The notes under the pieces are model-generated. The model searched no databases, was not told where the DNA came from, and saw nothing but the letters and a program-made list of their open reading frames with translations. Below are positions 13,501-22,658 of a DNA stretch of 64,000 bases, piece by piece (positions within the stretch are counted from its first letter, which is position 1; every line of letters starts with the position of its first letter). The translations under genes and the position numbers were made by a program. The stretch is taken from assembly GCA_025267735.1 (NCBI GenBank), contig CM046309.1, positions 31,657,202-31,721,201 on the forward strand. Reading direction: 5' to 3'. Source of the DNA: Mactra quadrangularis. Lineage: Eukaryota > Mollusca > Bivalvia > Venerida > Mactridae.

Positions 13501-16500
13501 CCCAATTATACAAAAAAGATTTTACTAACAAATAAAAAACACATTTTATAATATGATAGATATCCAATATGGTGTTTATGACATACTTTCAAGATAATAC
13601 AAAAATCAGTTAAGATTGAAGTATAAAATAGCATGGATTTAAGAATTTTGTAAGTTCAATGTTGTAATGATGGTTGGTTATTTAAACATTTTAAACATAT
13701 TGTTTTGAAATCAAATGAAATATTTACTTACCAATTGTATCAATTTATCATTCACTTCTTGTTTCAGAGATAAACCTTGGATCTACATGTCCAAATCCCA
13801 CTAGTACTGGTGTACTGTCAACTGGTTCTTGTATAGATTCAAAAGCTTTATGTCAAAAAAATGGAACAACATACACATGTAGTTGTAGAAGTACTTATTA
13901 TGATGACAATGGTGTTAATGTTCAAGGTGGAAATTGTGCAAAAAGTATGTTCCTTTAATATTAGTTGTTTCCTGTGGTTTAAACATTCATTAGCTATTCC
14001 CTTTCCCTGTTTTTGTTTTGTTATATATTTTAGCACAGTTTTAGAGTTTTTTAAAGATAAGTGACAGTTGATTATTATCATGTTTTCTTGTTCTTATGGT
14101 TTTGTATATTCTTTTCAAGGTATTTTCAACGCCAATGAATCTATTTCAATCCATTCTTTGCAAGATGTTTTATTCTTACCTGGTATATATTGATATTGTA
14201 AAACTAAAGTAAAGCAATATGTTTGTATTGAAGGACAAAAAAATCAAACTATTGATAAACTAAGAACATTTTACTGACACATTTTTATAATTTAACTTTA
14301 AATCATATTTACAGAGATTCAACTTGGTTATCAATGTCCTATACCAACGAACACTGTACCAAACACAACTACTTGCTATGATAGAATAACTACATGTATA
14401 CCTGATGGTAACATTTACAAATGTCTATGTCCTAGTGATTATTATGATAGTAATGGTGTAAACACTGTTGGTGGTCAATGCTTGCCAAGTAAGATATTCT
14501 CTAGTTTATCTAATTTGAGACTTTTTATTTTAATTGTTTCTTAGTTAGTTATTACTTCTATGTATTTTACAAACAGTGATGCAGATATGTAAGTACAGTG
14601 GATCTTGTGTTAAGCTAAAAGTGGTCGTTTAAGACAATTGTCTCTTAAGACAAATGTTGATTACCGACCTTGATGCCGTCCTGAGATTCTAAAATTCGTC
14701 ATTTTCGCAAAACATTAATCTGTCAACGGGACGATTTTAACTGATGGACTTTTATTCAAATGTCGTCAAATTCATATAATTCAAACAAATAATGGGCAAG
14801 TCGATTTTCTTTCTTTTAAACATCATAAATTCAGCTTCAAATTGCAATAATATTTTTAATTAAATAAAACAGCGAAACAGTCAGTCGTTTTTGTTTACGT
14901 ACATGTTGAAATCCGGGCATTTTCCCGAATTTTCGCCATAAAAACAACCAATATATTTAGGTCATCAGAGTAAAGACTGTTACAGTTAAAACTTTGAAAT
15001 TTTAACAATTAATGCGAATTAATTGTGATAATTGTCGACACACAAGCTAATTCTTGTTTCTGTGTTCGTATTTTTTAAGAATAAATATTTCTTTATACGT
15101 TCTGTGCACGTATAAAAAGTCAAATTTGCAGTCTCTAGAAATGTTTTAGAAAATGATAACTCTCTACGTTGATAGAACGGTAAGAACGGATGTTTTAATC
15201 GACTCCGATATGGGACTAATTGTTCAATGTGCATTATGTAATTACAGTATAATTGGAACATAGTAGTGTCACTTTGTTGATTGTTTCCACTTACCCCTTT
15301 ATCTTACGGTATTTATGACTGTTAATTATTGATTTTTAGACATACGACTTTAGGTGATAGACATTGAGGCGACGTACTCCCGGTGTATATTTCTGATTAC
15401 CGATTTTAACGTTTTTCGCCAAATTCGATTTATTTGAGCCGGTCGTTTAACACAAATAATTCAGTCAGTTTCGACCAAAATCATTGGTCGCTGGTCGCGT
15501 TAGACAAAAAGTTGCTTAAAGTAAAGATTTAAATAGTAAAAATGGTCAACTCAGGATGGTCGCTTAGTGCAAATAGTCGCTTAGGAGACGTGGTCGCTTA
15601 CGCAAGATTTACTGTACTGGCAAATATCAGTTTGAATATTAAAAGCTTAACTTAATCTTGGTTTCAGTATAGTGTTAGTTCAGTGTTGTATTTGTTAGGA
15701 TTTTTTTCAATATTATATACATCTTGTTTTAAAAATACTTAAGTAAATTGGAGACATTTATTTTAATTAATTAATCTTTTAATTCTTGTTTTAGAGAAAA
15801 CCCTTGGATCTATTTGTCCAAATCCACCTGTTACTAATATTCTGTCAACTGATTCTTGTGAAGATTCAAATGCGCTATGTCAAGGAAGCGGATCAACATA
15901 TATATGTAGTTGTAGAAGTTCTTATTATGATGATAATGGTGTTAATTTTCAAGGTGGAAGTTGTAAAAGTAGTATGTATCTTTTTGAAATTAGTTATTTC
16001 CAGGTGGTTTTTTTTCTACCTTTAGAGACGTTGTTTTTTAATATTAGTAATTTCTGTTAAGAAATACTATATTTGATTTCTTAGGTAATCTGAACTGTAT
16101 GTATTGAATCATAGTTTTTAAAAAAAAACATTTCTTGATGCTTATCTTTTGAATGGTCAAAAGGTTTTATCTATTTTAAGATTTATTTTCTGTCTATTAT
16201 ATGCTTTATGCATTCAAGATTTATCACTTTTTCTAGGGTTTTGTCAAAGGTAAAATAAAACCTGAATAGACTTAAAACATATGTAAAAGAAAATAAATAT
16301 TCTAAATTGAGAAAGAGTATTCCAAAAATAGCTGTTTTAACTTATAAGAACATAATTATACTAAAAATATTTCACTAACAAATTAAAAAATGTTTTGGTG
16401 ATATGATAGATATCCAATATCGTGTTTATGACATACATGTACTTCGTTGATGTTTGTTTGTTTGTTTGTTGGGTTTAACGCCGTAGCAACACATTATAGG

Positions 16501-19500
16501 TTATATCACGGCGGTTTGCCCACCTACTCACTGTTCCTGGAAAGGCTAAATCTCTGGATTTTGCTGTTAACCAACTACTTAGCGCATACTTTAGTCAGAG
16601 ACTGACTACTGCCCTACATGATTTAGAATCAGTGGTAGGAGGAAGAATGGTCGTAAAAATTATTTCATGACCAAGCTCCACAAAAGTATGCCCCGCCCGG
16701 GAATCGAACCCAAGACCTCTCGATCCGTAGACTTGTGCGCCGGGCGGCTTGTACTTCTTTGATGGTAAAAAAATAAGTTATAAATAACTTTAAATTAAAA
16801 AAGAACAGAATACAGATTTCAAAAACTTTTGTTTGCTTGAAGTTGTTAGATAAAAATTAAATCTACTTTGATTTCAGAAATTTGTTAGTTCAATGTTATA
16901 TTTGTTTGTTGGTTATTTTAAAATTGTATACATTTTAGCCGAATTTTTCAACGAAACACTTCGGCTAATAGTATGGCGAAACCCGGGCGGGCGGTTGGGC
17001 GGGCTGTCGGGCGGCGGGCGTCCGGTGTCGTTATCAATTGCCTTAAAGTTTTTAATGTACCATATATTTCTGCCATTTATAATCAGATCTCTATGAAACG
17101 TCATACAATGATAAAATACCATGTGATGAACAGAATTAGAAAGTAACCGCAACTCTACCTGGCTTATATATGGATTATTTCTCTTTGTAATTTCGGGTGT
17201 CTGGTGTCGTAAACAATTGTGTTAAAGTTAATAATGTACCATATATTTTTGACATTTATGGTTAGATTTCTACAAAACTTCATTCAATGATAGCATACCA
17301 TGTGATGAACTGAATTAGAAAGTAACAGCAACTCTACCTGGCTTATTTATGGATTATTTCCCTTTGTAATTTTTGCGTTTCAGTTTTCAATTTGTTGTAT
17401 ATCTCTGCCATTTATGGTCAGATTCTAATGAAATTGCATTCAATTATGATAACATGCCATGTGATGAACAGAATTTGAAAGTAACCTCAACTGTACCTTA
17501 CTTAATTATGGATTAATCCCCTTTTGTAATTTTTGCATTTTAGTTGCCAATTTGTTGTATATTTCTGCCATTTATGGTCAGATTCTAATGAAAATTCATA
17601 CATTGATACCATGTGATGAAAAGAAATAGAAAGTAACTGCAACTCAAACTGGCTTAATTATGGATTATTTCCCTTTGTTTATTTTTGCGTTAAAATTTTC
17701 AATTTGTTGTATATCCCTGCCATTTATGGTCAGATTCTAATTATATGTCAAACAATGATCACATACTACGTCATTATTATAATTAGAAAGTAACCGCAAC
17801 TCTTCCTGGCTAAATTATGGATTATTTCTCTTTGTCGATTTTGCATTAAAGTTTTCAATTTGTTGTATATCTCTTCCATTTATATTTAGATCTTGATAAA
17901 ATTTGCACACCATGATATCATACCATGTGATGAACAGAATTAGAAAGTAACCGCAACTCTACCTGGATTAGTTATGGATTATTTCCCTTTGTAATTTTTG
18001 CGTTAATGTTTTCTATTTGTTGAATATCTCTACCATTTAAAGTCATATCCTTATAAAATTTCAATGAAAGCATATCATGTGTTGAAGAGAATTAGAAAGT
18101 AACCACCACTATACCTGACTAAATCATGGATCATTTTCCTTTGTATTTTTTGCATTAATAGTTTAGCTTGTCTTATGCTTTTTGAGTCGAATATTTTGTG
18201 AATTAAAACAGTCTTCCTTCATGTTGAATTATTGCCCTTGGTAAATCATTTATAAGCAATTTATCAAATATGACTTTCTTTTTAACAAATTAACTTGATC
18301 TAACTTTTCCCCATCTGCGGAAAATCCGGTTTCAATGAGGTTTTCGCATTATATTTCTTGTTGTAGATATAATATGAAATGTTTACTTGAGACATTGTAT
18401 CAATTTATCATTTACTCCTTGTTTGTATCAATTGTTTCATTTACTTCTTGTTTTAGAGAAAACCCTTGGATCTACTTGCCCAGATCCCTATAATAATGCT
18501 GTACAATCTGCAGATTCTTGTAAAGATTCAAATGCTTTATGTCAACAAAGTGGATCAACATATATATGTAGTTGTATAAGTACTTATTATGATGACAATG
18601 GTGATAATGTCCAAGGTGGAAGTTGTGAAATCAGTATGTTCCTTTAATTTTAGTTATTTCCACTTGTTGTTTAATTTATAAGCATTTCCCTGTTTTTTGT
18701 TTTATATAAGTTTTGCTCATTTGTTGAGAGTTTTAAACCTAAATGACAGCATATTATTACCATGTTTTCTTTTGGTTACATATCTTATTTGTGGTGTTTA
18801 TATTTTAAATGGTATGTATTTAATCCAATGAATTGTTTACTTGAGGTTTTGTTTCCACCTGATATAAATTGATATTGTAAATCTAAAGTAATGCAATTTA
18901 CATATATTTTGGTCTTGAAGGACAAGGAAAAAATCAACATGTGGATAAACTAAGTACAAATTACGGACACATTTTTAAACTTATTTATTTCATATAAAAA
19001 GAGATTCTACTTGGTGATGTATGTCCAGAACCAACTAACGATGTACCAAATACAGCTACTTGCTTAGATAATATAGCTACATGTATATCTGATGGTAGCA
19101 ATTACAAATGTTTATGTCCTAGTGATTATTATGATAATAATGGTGTAAACACTGGTGGTGGCGAATGTTGGCCAAGTAAGATATTCTCCAGTTTAAGTAA
19201 ATTTGAGACATAAATTTTAATTGTTTCTCAGTTAGTGTTTACTTCTATGTATTTTACAAACAGTGATGCAGATATGTAAGTACTGGCAAATATTCAGTTT
19301 TTAATGTTTATGAAAACAGGTCACAAACAAGTCCTACATCACTAATTTTGCAGACAATTTTTTTACAATTAGTACTTTAAGTAACATTATTGGACATAAT
19401 TAATTACAATGTATACGGTGTCATATTCTGTGATGGTCAATTATGTAATAAGTTAATCCACTGTCTGTCGGATCTGTATGATCTTATCTGTTAAATACAT

Positions 19501-22500
19501 TAGTATAACACTAGGAGTCCAATCAAGGGACACTTGGTGATAATTATCAACAAAATATGTTTACGTCTGCATTTCATATCGATTTTTCTTCAGTACCTTA
19601 ATGGCGGATTTGAAGGATAATCAGGGGAGATAACTTTGTCGGACTAAATTTCTGGGATTGTCTATAATACCATTATTTGATATCTGTTATATACTATGTA
19701 AGATTATAAATAAAGCAAACAACGCAGTGCGCGGTTTTTTCGTTTTCTTTTATGAAAAGAATTAAAATTTATGAACTATGTAACATGCATATTAATTTAC
19801 ATTTAACCTTGCATGTATTTTAAAAAAGAAGAAAGAGAAAAATACATTGAAATCAGTCCAAAAAGTATATTGACAAATACATAAATGTGAAGGAAAGACG
19901 AGACCTATAATTTGAAACAGTATTAAAAGATTTCAACATGAAGCAAACATAAACGACTTAATTATCAATTATGAGTTACAGAATATATAAAGCATAAATA
20001 ACCAAGTATGAGTAGGCAAATAAAGAGCGTAAAAAGACAGTAGGAAAAAACTGTTATTAGTTTCTTTTGAGGTGAATTTTTTATTGGAGTATGATTAAAC
20101 GGATTTTTAAATGTGCCATTTTATCTATTTCTAGTAAAGGAAGTCACTGAAGTTCTCCAACTAATTGTTTAAACAACATCATTATATAAAAGTAAACTAT
20201 AAATTTTCCATTTCTTAAAGATTACTTACGTTACGATTTGTGTAAAATATGCAATAATCTAGAATTGTAAGATGAAAATTATTTCTCATCAATGTGCTAT
20301 GGAAAAAATGTTCACTTTCATACCAATTTAAATCTTTATACTTAGAAAATGCATTTTGCAGTTTTTTAATCATGCACAATTATCTGATTTGAGGTAGAAC
20401 AAAAAATATATTAACACGTGATTTTAACTGTAGTAACAGGTAAGTTTACATGAAATTGAAAATAAATGTATATTCGTTTTAATTTTGCCACATTGACTTT
20501 TTTCAATTTCAGTTTCTTTATTGTGTTATTTATTGCGTCCGGCTCATACACAAAAACAATTTACAAATACATAAGTAAATATAGTTTAGAGCAGTGTACA
20601 TATGGTGACATTTCAAATATATATAATACTGTGAAGCTGACATACAAGTGAAATATGAATAAGCTATACTTTTGTTCACAAATTTGATGTCAATCATAGA
20701 TAGATAAAATGATTTTCTTGTCTCAAAAGCATGATAAAGAAAAATAGCAAGATTGCGAACAATGTCTACATTAGAACACGACATTAATGCATAAAATGAA
20801 TTTAAAGACTTAGTATTGATATAATTGGCAGGTATGAATTTTAGACGTATATGATTATATAAAAGACAGACCATTACAAAATGGAACTCATCTTCAATAT
20901 CAGCGTCACAGTAAAAACTTATTTCTATGAAGTAAAAAATCTTGTAAATTATGATGCTAGATAACAAAATTAATATATATTTGACCGTTTTTATATATCA
21001 ATATATACATATATATTCATGCGATCGGTTGCGATATATGGCATCGTATGCTATCGGTCTTTCTACTATCCTCGCCAGTTTCCGTAAACCGAAACGGAAT
21101 CTCCAAAATGAAAAAATGATTGAATCATACGTGCATCAAAGCTCGTGCCTATATCTAAATAATCGGTAAAGCATAGACAACTGAAAGTTATTTCTGAAAT
21201 ACTTGGCTTTGTAGGCATTTACAATGATCTTTATACAATGTTTGTTTCAGAGTTATCATGTGACAGTGAAGCAACCTCATGCAATATGACAGCTATCATA
21301 GTTGGAGTCGTTCTTGGTATAATCATTCTAGTATTACTGTCATGCATTGGATATTTAATGGTTAAACTAAGAAGACTATCAAACCAAGGTATATTGAAAT
21401 CATGATTATAAATTCTTGGAAACATATACTATTAGTTTTTATGAGTAAGATTGTTTGTTTTCTTGAGTTAGTCAAACATTTACTTGAGTATTCTCATTTG
21501 CAGAAAAAGCCTCAAGTGAACATATCCGCTATTGGATCATAAGAAAAAAATCTGTACCAAAATGTTCATGGATTGTATATAATTTAAAGTTTATGCATTC
21601 TAAGCAATAATATTTGTGTTTATGAATAAAGGATATTTCTTTTTTGTAGCAATAATATGATAATATTGGAATTCATAAAATTATATAGCATTCTACAAGT
21701 ACTGAAATGTAAGTTTACATATACAGTACATCATTAATGATTTAATTGAGTTGCCTAGAATGGCCAAATACCCAATCATCTTAGCTTACACCATTCTGTA
21801 ATGTTCGATCGATCATAGGTAATATTGGCTGTGTCATTTAACAAGGAGTTATATGACTACTCATTCTTTTTTATTGGGTTTAAGGCCGTGTAAACACACT
21901 TTAGGTAATTTTACGGCGTCACTTCTCAATATCAAATAAGCTTATACTTGTTTGTAAAGGTTTCTAAACACATATTTATTTTCATTTTTGTTTTCTTGTG
22001 TTTCAGGTCAAACAAAGCAACCGGACGTGTAAGTACTAATCGGTTGTTTATTTCACATTGTACTTGATCTATTGTAAATTTAAATAATTTTATCATTTAC
22101 CATTTTCTAGAGCGATCTTGTTCTTATGCCAGTCTTTGTTTCTTTGCAAAGTTGTATTTGCAGTTTAATTAAATGTTTTTTTTCAGCATCACCATTTGAT
22201 TTAATGTTTTTTTCTGCTTGCCAAACAGTACCAAGTATAGAAATCAAATATTTTTAGTGTTGTGAGTCTTTCAACTTTGTTTTTTTCTAATGTGCGGTAG
22301 AAATGACTTTTGTGGTGAGTATGAAACACTAGTTTCGATTTTAGGGGGAAAAGATTATATAGTCTTGTCACAGTTTTCATTGAAATTAGCCAACTTTACA
22401 AATCATCTTTGAACTTGACATCAGGCATTAATTGCCAATGAAATCAATTGTACATTTAGAAATTTAAGCATGTTTAACGTGTAATCTATGACATTTCTAT

Positions 22501-22658
22501 TTCTTATCAGACAAAAAGAGCCAGAGTATGCTAATCAAATGTTTCTGGATGTAGTTTCACAATCACCTGATGTTGAAAACATTCCAAGTCCTGAAGATAA
22601 CTATACAAGTCTTAATGAAGAAACACGTGAAGGCAAATCTACTTATGAAACAATTTAA
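1515..22658 (+). CDS. Gene A: EGF/EB-repeat type I membrane receptor with ITAM-like tail (16 coding exons)
   Basis: Modelled join: 1515-1538, 3521-3674, 3954-4091, 6526-6675, 7069-7212, 11958-12134, 12493-12666, 12947-13123, 13768-13944, 14315-14488, 15795-15971, 18457-18633, 19002-19175, 21251-21388, 22007-22028, 22511-22658. The sum is 2325 nt, exactly 775 codons with the stop. Residues 1-20 are a signal peptide. Twelve six-cysteine EGF/EB-like domains fill about 21-672, the membrane helix is about 687-710, and the cytoplasmic tail runs to 774 with tyrosines at 732, 757 and 771. Every EGF exon starts and ends in phase 1, so exons can be added or lost without a frameshift. Likely a surface receptor signalling through SH2 proteins (inference). 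The extracellular repeats are not the MEGF10 type and no NPxY was seen, so CED-1/Draper orthology is not claimed. The start is the only ATG giving a signal peptide, and gene B shares it. Confidence 0.8.
2773..3057 (-). repeat. tRNA-derived SINE
   Basis: On the minus strand: tRNA-like head with A box TAGCTCAGTCGG and B box GGTTCGATTC, a body, and a GTTAAACCCAACAAAC-type tail. Absent at the matching place in unit 2. Confidence 0.7.
3521..3674 (+). CDS. Gene A exon 2: end of signal peptide and EGF-like domain 1
   Basis: Residues 9-59. Acceptor ctttcag, donor gtatgt, phase 0 in and phase 1 out. After the signal peptide there are six cysteines in an EGF pattern closing with CKCSTGY. An open frame also continues upstream from 3386, but that is intron read-through: the tract before 3521 is pyrimidine-rich and the paralogue splices at the same place. 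Confidence 0.75.
3954..4091 (+). CDS. Gene A exon 3: EGF/EB-like domain 2
   Basis: Residues 60-105, phase 1-1, acceptor ttacag, donor gtatgt. Starts ELGYSC; the C-terminal half carries CTCDTTTHYDSNG and closes with GGSCVN. Direct counterpart of gene B exon 36493-36630. Confidence 0.75.
5702..5739 (+). pseudogene. Remnant of a short EGF exon in gene A, cut by SINE-like sequence
   Basis: After an aaaag acceptor the frame reads ISYGGGCSLVDC, matching the start of gene B exons 44325 and 45676. From about 5740 it changes to SINE-like sequence. No cysteines 3-6 and no donor remain. Confidence 0.6.
5740..5858 (+). repeat. 3' part of a SINE
   Basis: Ends in GGCGTTAAACCCAACAAAC followed by AAAC repeats, the tail of the same SINE family. 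It abuts the broken EGF exon at 5702. Confidence 0.6.
6195..6240 (-). repeat. Solo end of an AAGCGCTG inverted-repeat element
   Basis: CGCTTAATTTCAGCGCTTTC and the following AGCGCTTTGAT are the reverse complement of the left end of the element at 47040. Confidence 0.45.
6526..6675 (+). CDS. Gene A exon 4: EGF/EB-like domain 3
   Basis: Residues 106-155, phase 1-1, acceptor tttcag, donor gtaagt. VELGQSC start, CVCDTGYYD core and GGTC end. The TSDVGGTC ending resembles gene B exon 54856-54996 and the broken exon at 9715, so these form one subfamily. Confidence 0.72.
7069..7212 (+). CDS. Gene A exon 5: EGF/EB-like domain 4
   Basis: Residues 156-203, phase 1-1, acceptor tttcag, donor gtaagt. VELGYSC start, CECDTSFYDN core, GGSCVP end. 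Clearly a duplicate of exon 4, including part of the upstream intron. Confidence 0.72.
7311..7337 (+). pseudogene. Remnant of the 3' end of an EGF exon in gene A
   Basis: DKNGVCSI followed by gtaagc matches the end of gene B exon 53531-53686 (ENGLCTI) and the intron after it. The N-terminal part of the domain is missing. Introns 7338-8140 and 53690-54740 align, confirming the position. Confidence 0.5.
8835..9360 (+). repeat. Dispersed repeat related to the interior of the AACGTTG element
   Basis: Similar to 25385-25870 and 62765-63200, with the same order of landmarks: ACGTG-CAAT, GAGGTTT-AAAG, TTGTATCTATG, ATTCCTGTAG, CAACGGTTTT, TATAGAATG. No coding potential. Confidence 0.45.
9411..9570 (+). 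repeat. Direct repeat pair, about 100-bp period
   Basis: Two imperfect copies containing GAGTTGAG, GTACCTCAAAAAGTAGA and GTAGTAAG, at 9414-9463 and 9514-9567. Confidence 0.5.
9715..9824 (+). pseudogene. Truncated EGF exon in gene A
   Basis: Good acceptor (acag) and an intact first half, EQLGAPC to CTCKSGY, matching gene B exon 54856-54996. Homology stops at about 9812. The frame ends at TAA 9822-9824 without the last cysteine or a donor, so I left it out of the gene A model. Confidence 0.6.
9825..11380. other. Unexplained DNA replacing the end of the truncated exon
   Basis: No homology to unit 2 and no convincing coding sequence. It begins where the EGF exon breaks off and ends where the I-II-I block starts (about 11380). 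It holds a TGATAAATTTATCA palindrome at 10588 but no clear terminal inverted repeats. Confidence 0.35.
11958..12134 (+). CDS. Gene A exon 6: type I EGF-like domain 5
   Basis: Residues 204-262, 59 codons, phase 1-1. Cysteine spacing C-x13-C-x6-C-x8-C-x-C-x16-C, with STYYDDNGVNVQGG between the last two cysteines. Nucleotide-identical to exon 13768-13944. An antisense open frame here is only its shadow. Confidence 0.75.
12493..12666 (+). CDS. Gene A exon 7: type II EGF-like domain 6
   Basis: Residues 263-320, 58 codons, phase 1-1, acceptor tttacag, donor gtaaga. Six cysteines, with the core KCLCPSDYYDSNGVN. Differs from exon 14315-14488 at about four bases. Confidence 0.75.
12947..13123 (+). 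CDS. Gene A exon 8: type I EGF-like domain 7
   Basis: Residues 321-379, phase 1-1, acceptor tttcag, donor gtatgt. TTLGSSC start and the YYDDNGVNVQGGSC end seen in the other type I exons. Third exon of the first I-II-I block. Confidence 0.75.
13768..13944 (+). CDS. Gene A exon 9: type I EGF-like domain 8
   Basis: Residues 380-438. Identical at the nucleotide level to exon 11958-12134, and the identity runs into both flanking introns. This means very recent duplication or gene conversion. Confidence 0.75.
14315..14488 (+). CDS. Gene A exon 10: type II EGF-like domain 9
   Basis: Residues 439-496, phase 1-1, tttacag acceptor, gtaaga donor. Near-identical partner of exon 12493-12666; one visible replacement is Ala to Thr in the DRIATC segment. 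Confidence 0.75.
14597..15613. mobile_element. Inverted-repeat element with GTAC target duplication
   Basis: Flanked by GTAC (14593-14596 and 15614-15617). Ends read AGTGGATCTTGTGTTAAGC and, inverted, AGTAAATCTTGCGTAAGCGA. The sibling block has the empty site aagtactggcaaat at 12767. Subterminal GGTCGCTTA repeats; no transposase frame, so non-autonomous. Confidence 0.75.
15795..15971 (+). CDS. Gene A exon 11: type I EGF-like domain 10
   Basis: Residues 497-555, phase 1-1, acceptor tttag, donor gtatgt. KTLGSIC start. Third exon of the second I-II-I block, separated from its type II neighbour by the 1-kb insertion 14597-15613. Confidence 0.74.
16452..16748 (-). repeat. tRNA-derived SINE, head damaged
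   Basis: Same family as 2773-3057. The A-box side of the tRNA head is deleted, so CGGGCGGC follows directly on the anticodon region. Confidence 0.65.
16978..17030 (+). repeat. G-rich tract
   Basis: GGGCGGGCGG-type runs inside otherwise AT-rich intron, at the head of the tandem array that follows. At least four G-runs, so G-quadruplex formation is possible. Confidence 0.5.
17020..18180 (+). repeat. Intronic tandem repeat, about 152-180 bp period, seven copies
   Basis: TGGATTATTTCCCTTTG-like landmark at 17171, 17350, 17509, 17661, 17818, 17975 and 18127. Each unit also has TGCCATTTATGGTCAGAT and CCATGTGATGAACAGAATTAG variants. Confidence 0.75.
18457..18633 (+). CDS. Gene A exon 12: type I EGF-like domain 11
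   Basis: Residues 556-614, phase 1-1, acceptor ttttag, donor gtatgt. KTLGSTC start and YYDDNGDNVQGGSC end. The intron before it is swollen by a SINE and a tandem-repeat array. Confidence 0.74.
19002..19175 (+). CDS. Gene A exon 13: type II EGF-like domain 12
   Basis: Residues 615-672, phase 1-1. The open frame and six cysteines are intact. The acceptor reads catataaaaag where its siblings have catatttacag, so the polypyrimidine tract and CAG are weakened. Splicing here may be inefficient; skipping it would keep the frame. Confidence 0.65.
19305..19680. other. Unit 1-specific intron segment
   Basis: Lies between the broken third I-II block and sequence shared with 57215 onward. No genes or clear repeats seen. 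It occupies the place where gene B has exon 56211. Confidence 0.35.
20500..20967 (-). pseudogene. 3' fragment of a non-LTR retrotransposon (reverse transcriptase C-terminus)
   Basis: Minus-strand frame with CDADIEDEFHF and NLAIFLYHAFETR, as in the C-terminal region of many invertebrate LINE reverse transcriptases. It then ends in GAGCCGGACGCAATAAATAA-like 3' sequence. Catalytic domains are absent (5'-truncated). The same insertion is in unit 2. Confidence 0.55.
21251..21388 (+). CDS. Gene A exon 14: transmembrane exon
   Basis: Residues 673-718. A short stalk with two cysteines (SCDSEATSC) precedes a helix at about 687-710 that includes IIVGVVLGIIILVLL. A basic stop-transfer KLRRLSNQ follows. 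Acceptor tttcag, donor gtatat. An antisense open frame here is a shadow. Confidence 0.8.
22007..22028 (+). CDS. Gene A exon 15: 22-bp cytoplasmic micro-exon
   Basis: Encodes QTKQPD and flanking split codons; phase 1 in, phase 2 out. Flanked by gtttcag and gtaagt. Gene B has the same 22 bp at 59367-59388, and only this exon brings the tail exon into frame. Confidence 0.7.
22511..22658 (+). CDS. Gene A exon 16: cytoplasmic tail with ITAM-like motif and stop
   Basis: Residues 727-774 and TAA. EPEYANQM at 729-736 is a YxN site of the Grb2-SH2 type. EDNYTSL at 754-760 and YETI at 771-774 form Y-x-x-L-x10-Y-x-x-I with an acidic residue at -3, an ITAM-like layout; STYETI also fits the ITIM consensus. 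Gene B keeps all three tyrosines. Partner kinases such as Src or Syk are inference. Confidence 0.8.

Larger units (their letters stand above)
11380..19305 (+). repeat. Internal expansion of the I-II-I EGF exon block
   Basis: Three direct copies with boundaries near 11380, 13166 and 16019. Exon order is I-II-I, I-II-I, I-II. The third breaks off at about 19305, before its last type I exon. Gene B has one such block (55301-56345). Confidence 0.75.

Noticed and set aside
17020..18180. CRISPR-like array
   Set aside because: Units are contiguous with a period of about 152-180 bp and no unique spacers, in an animal intron.
20530..20967. Independent 145-codon minus-strand host gene
   Set aside because: The IEDEFHF and YHAFETR motifs and the 3' end mark it as LINE-derived, and it is 5'-truncated in both units.
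1515..22658. Naming gene A as MEGF10/Draper
   Set aside because: No EMI domain, no MEGF-type EGF spacing and no NPxY motif seen; only the general layout and ITAM-like tail are shared.
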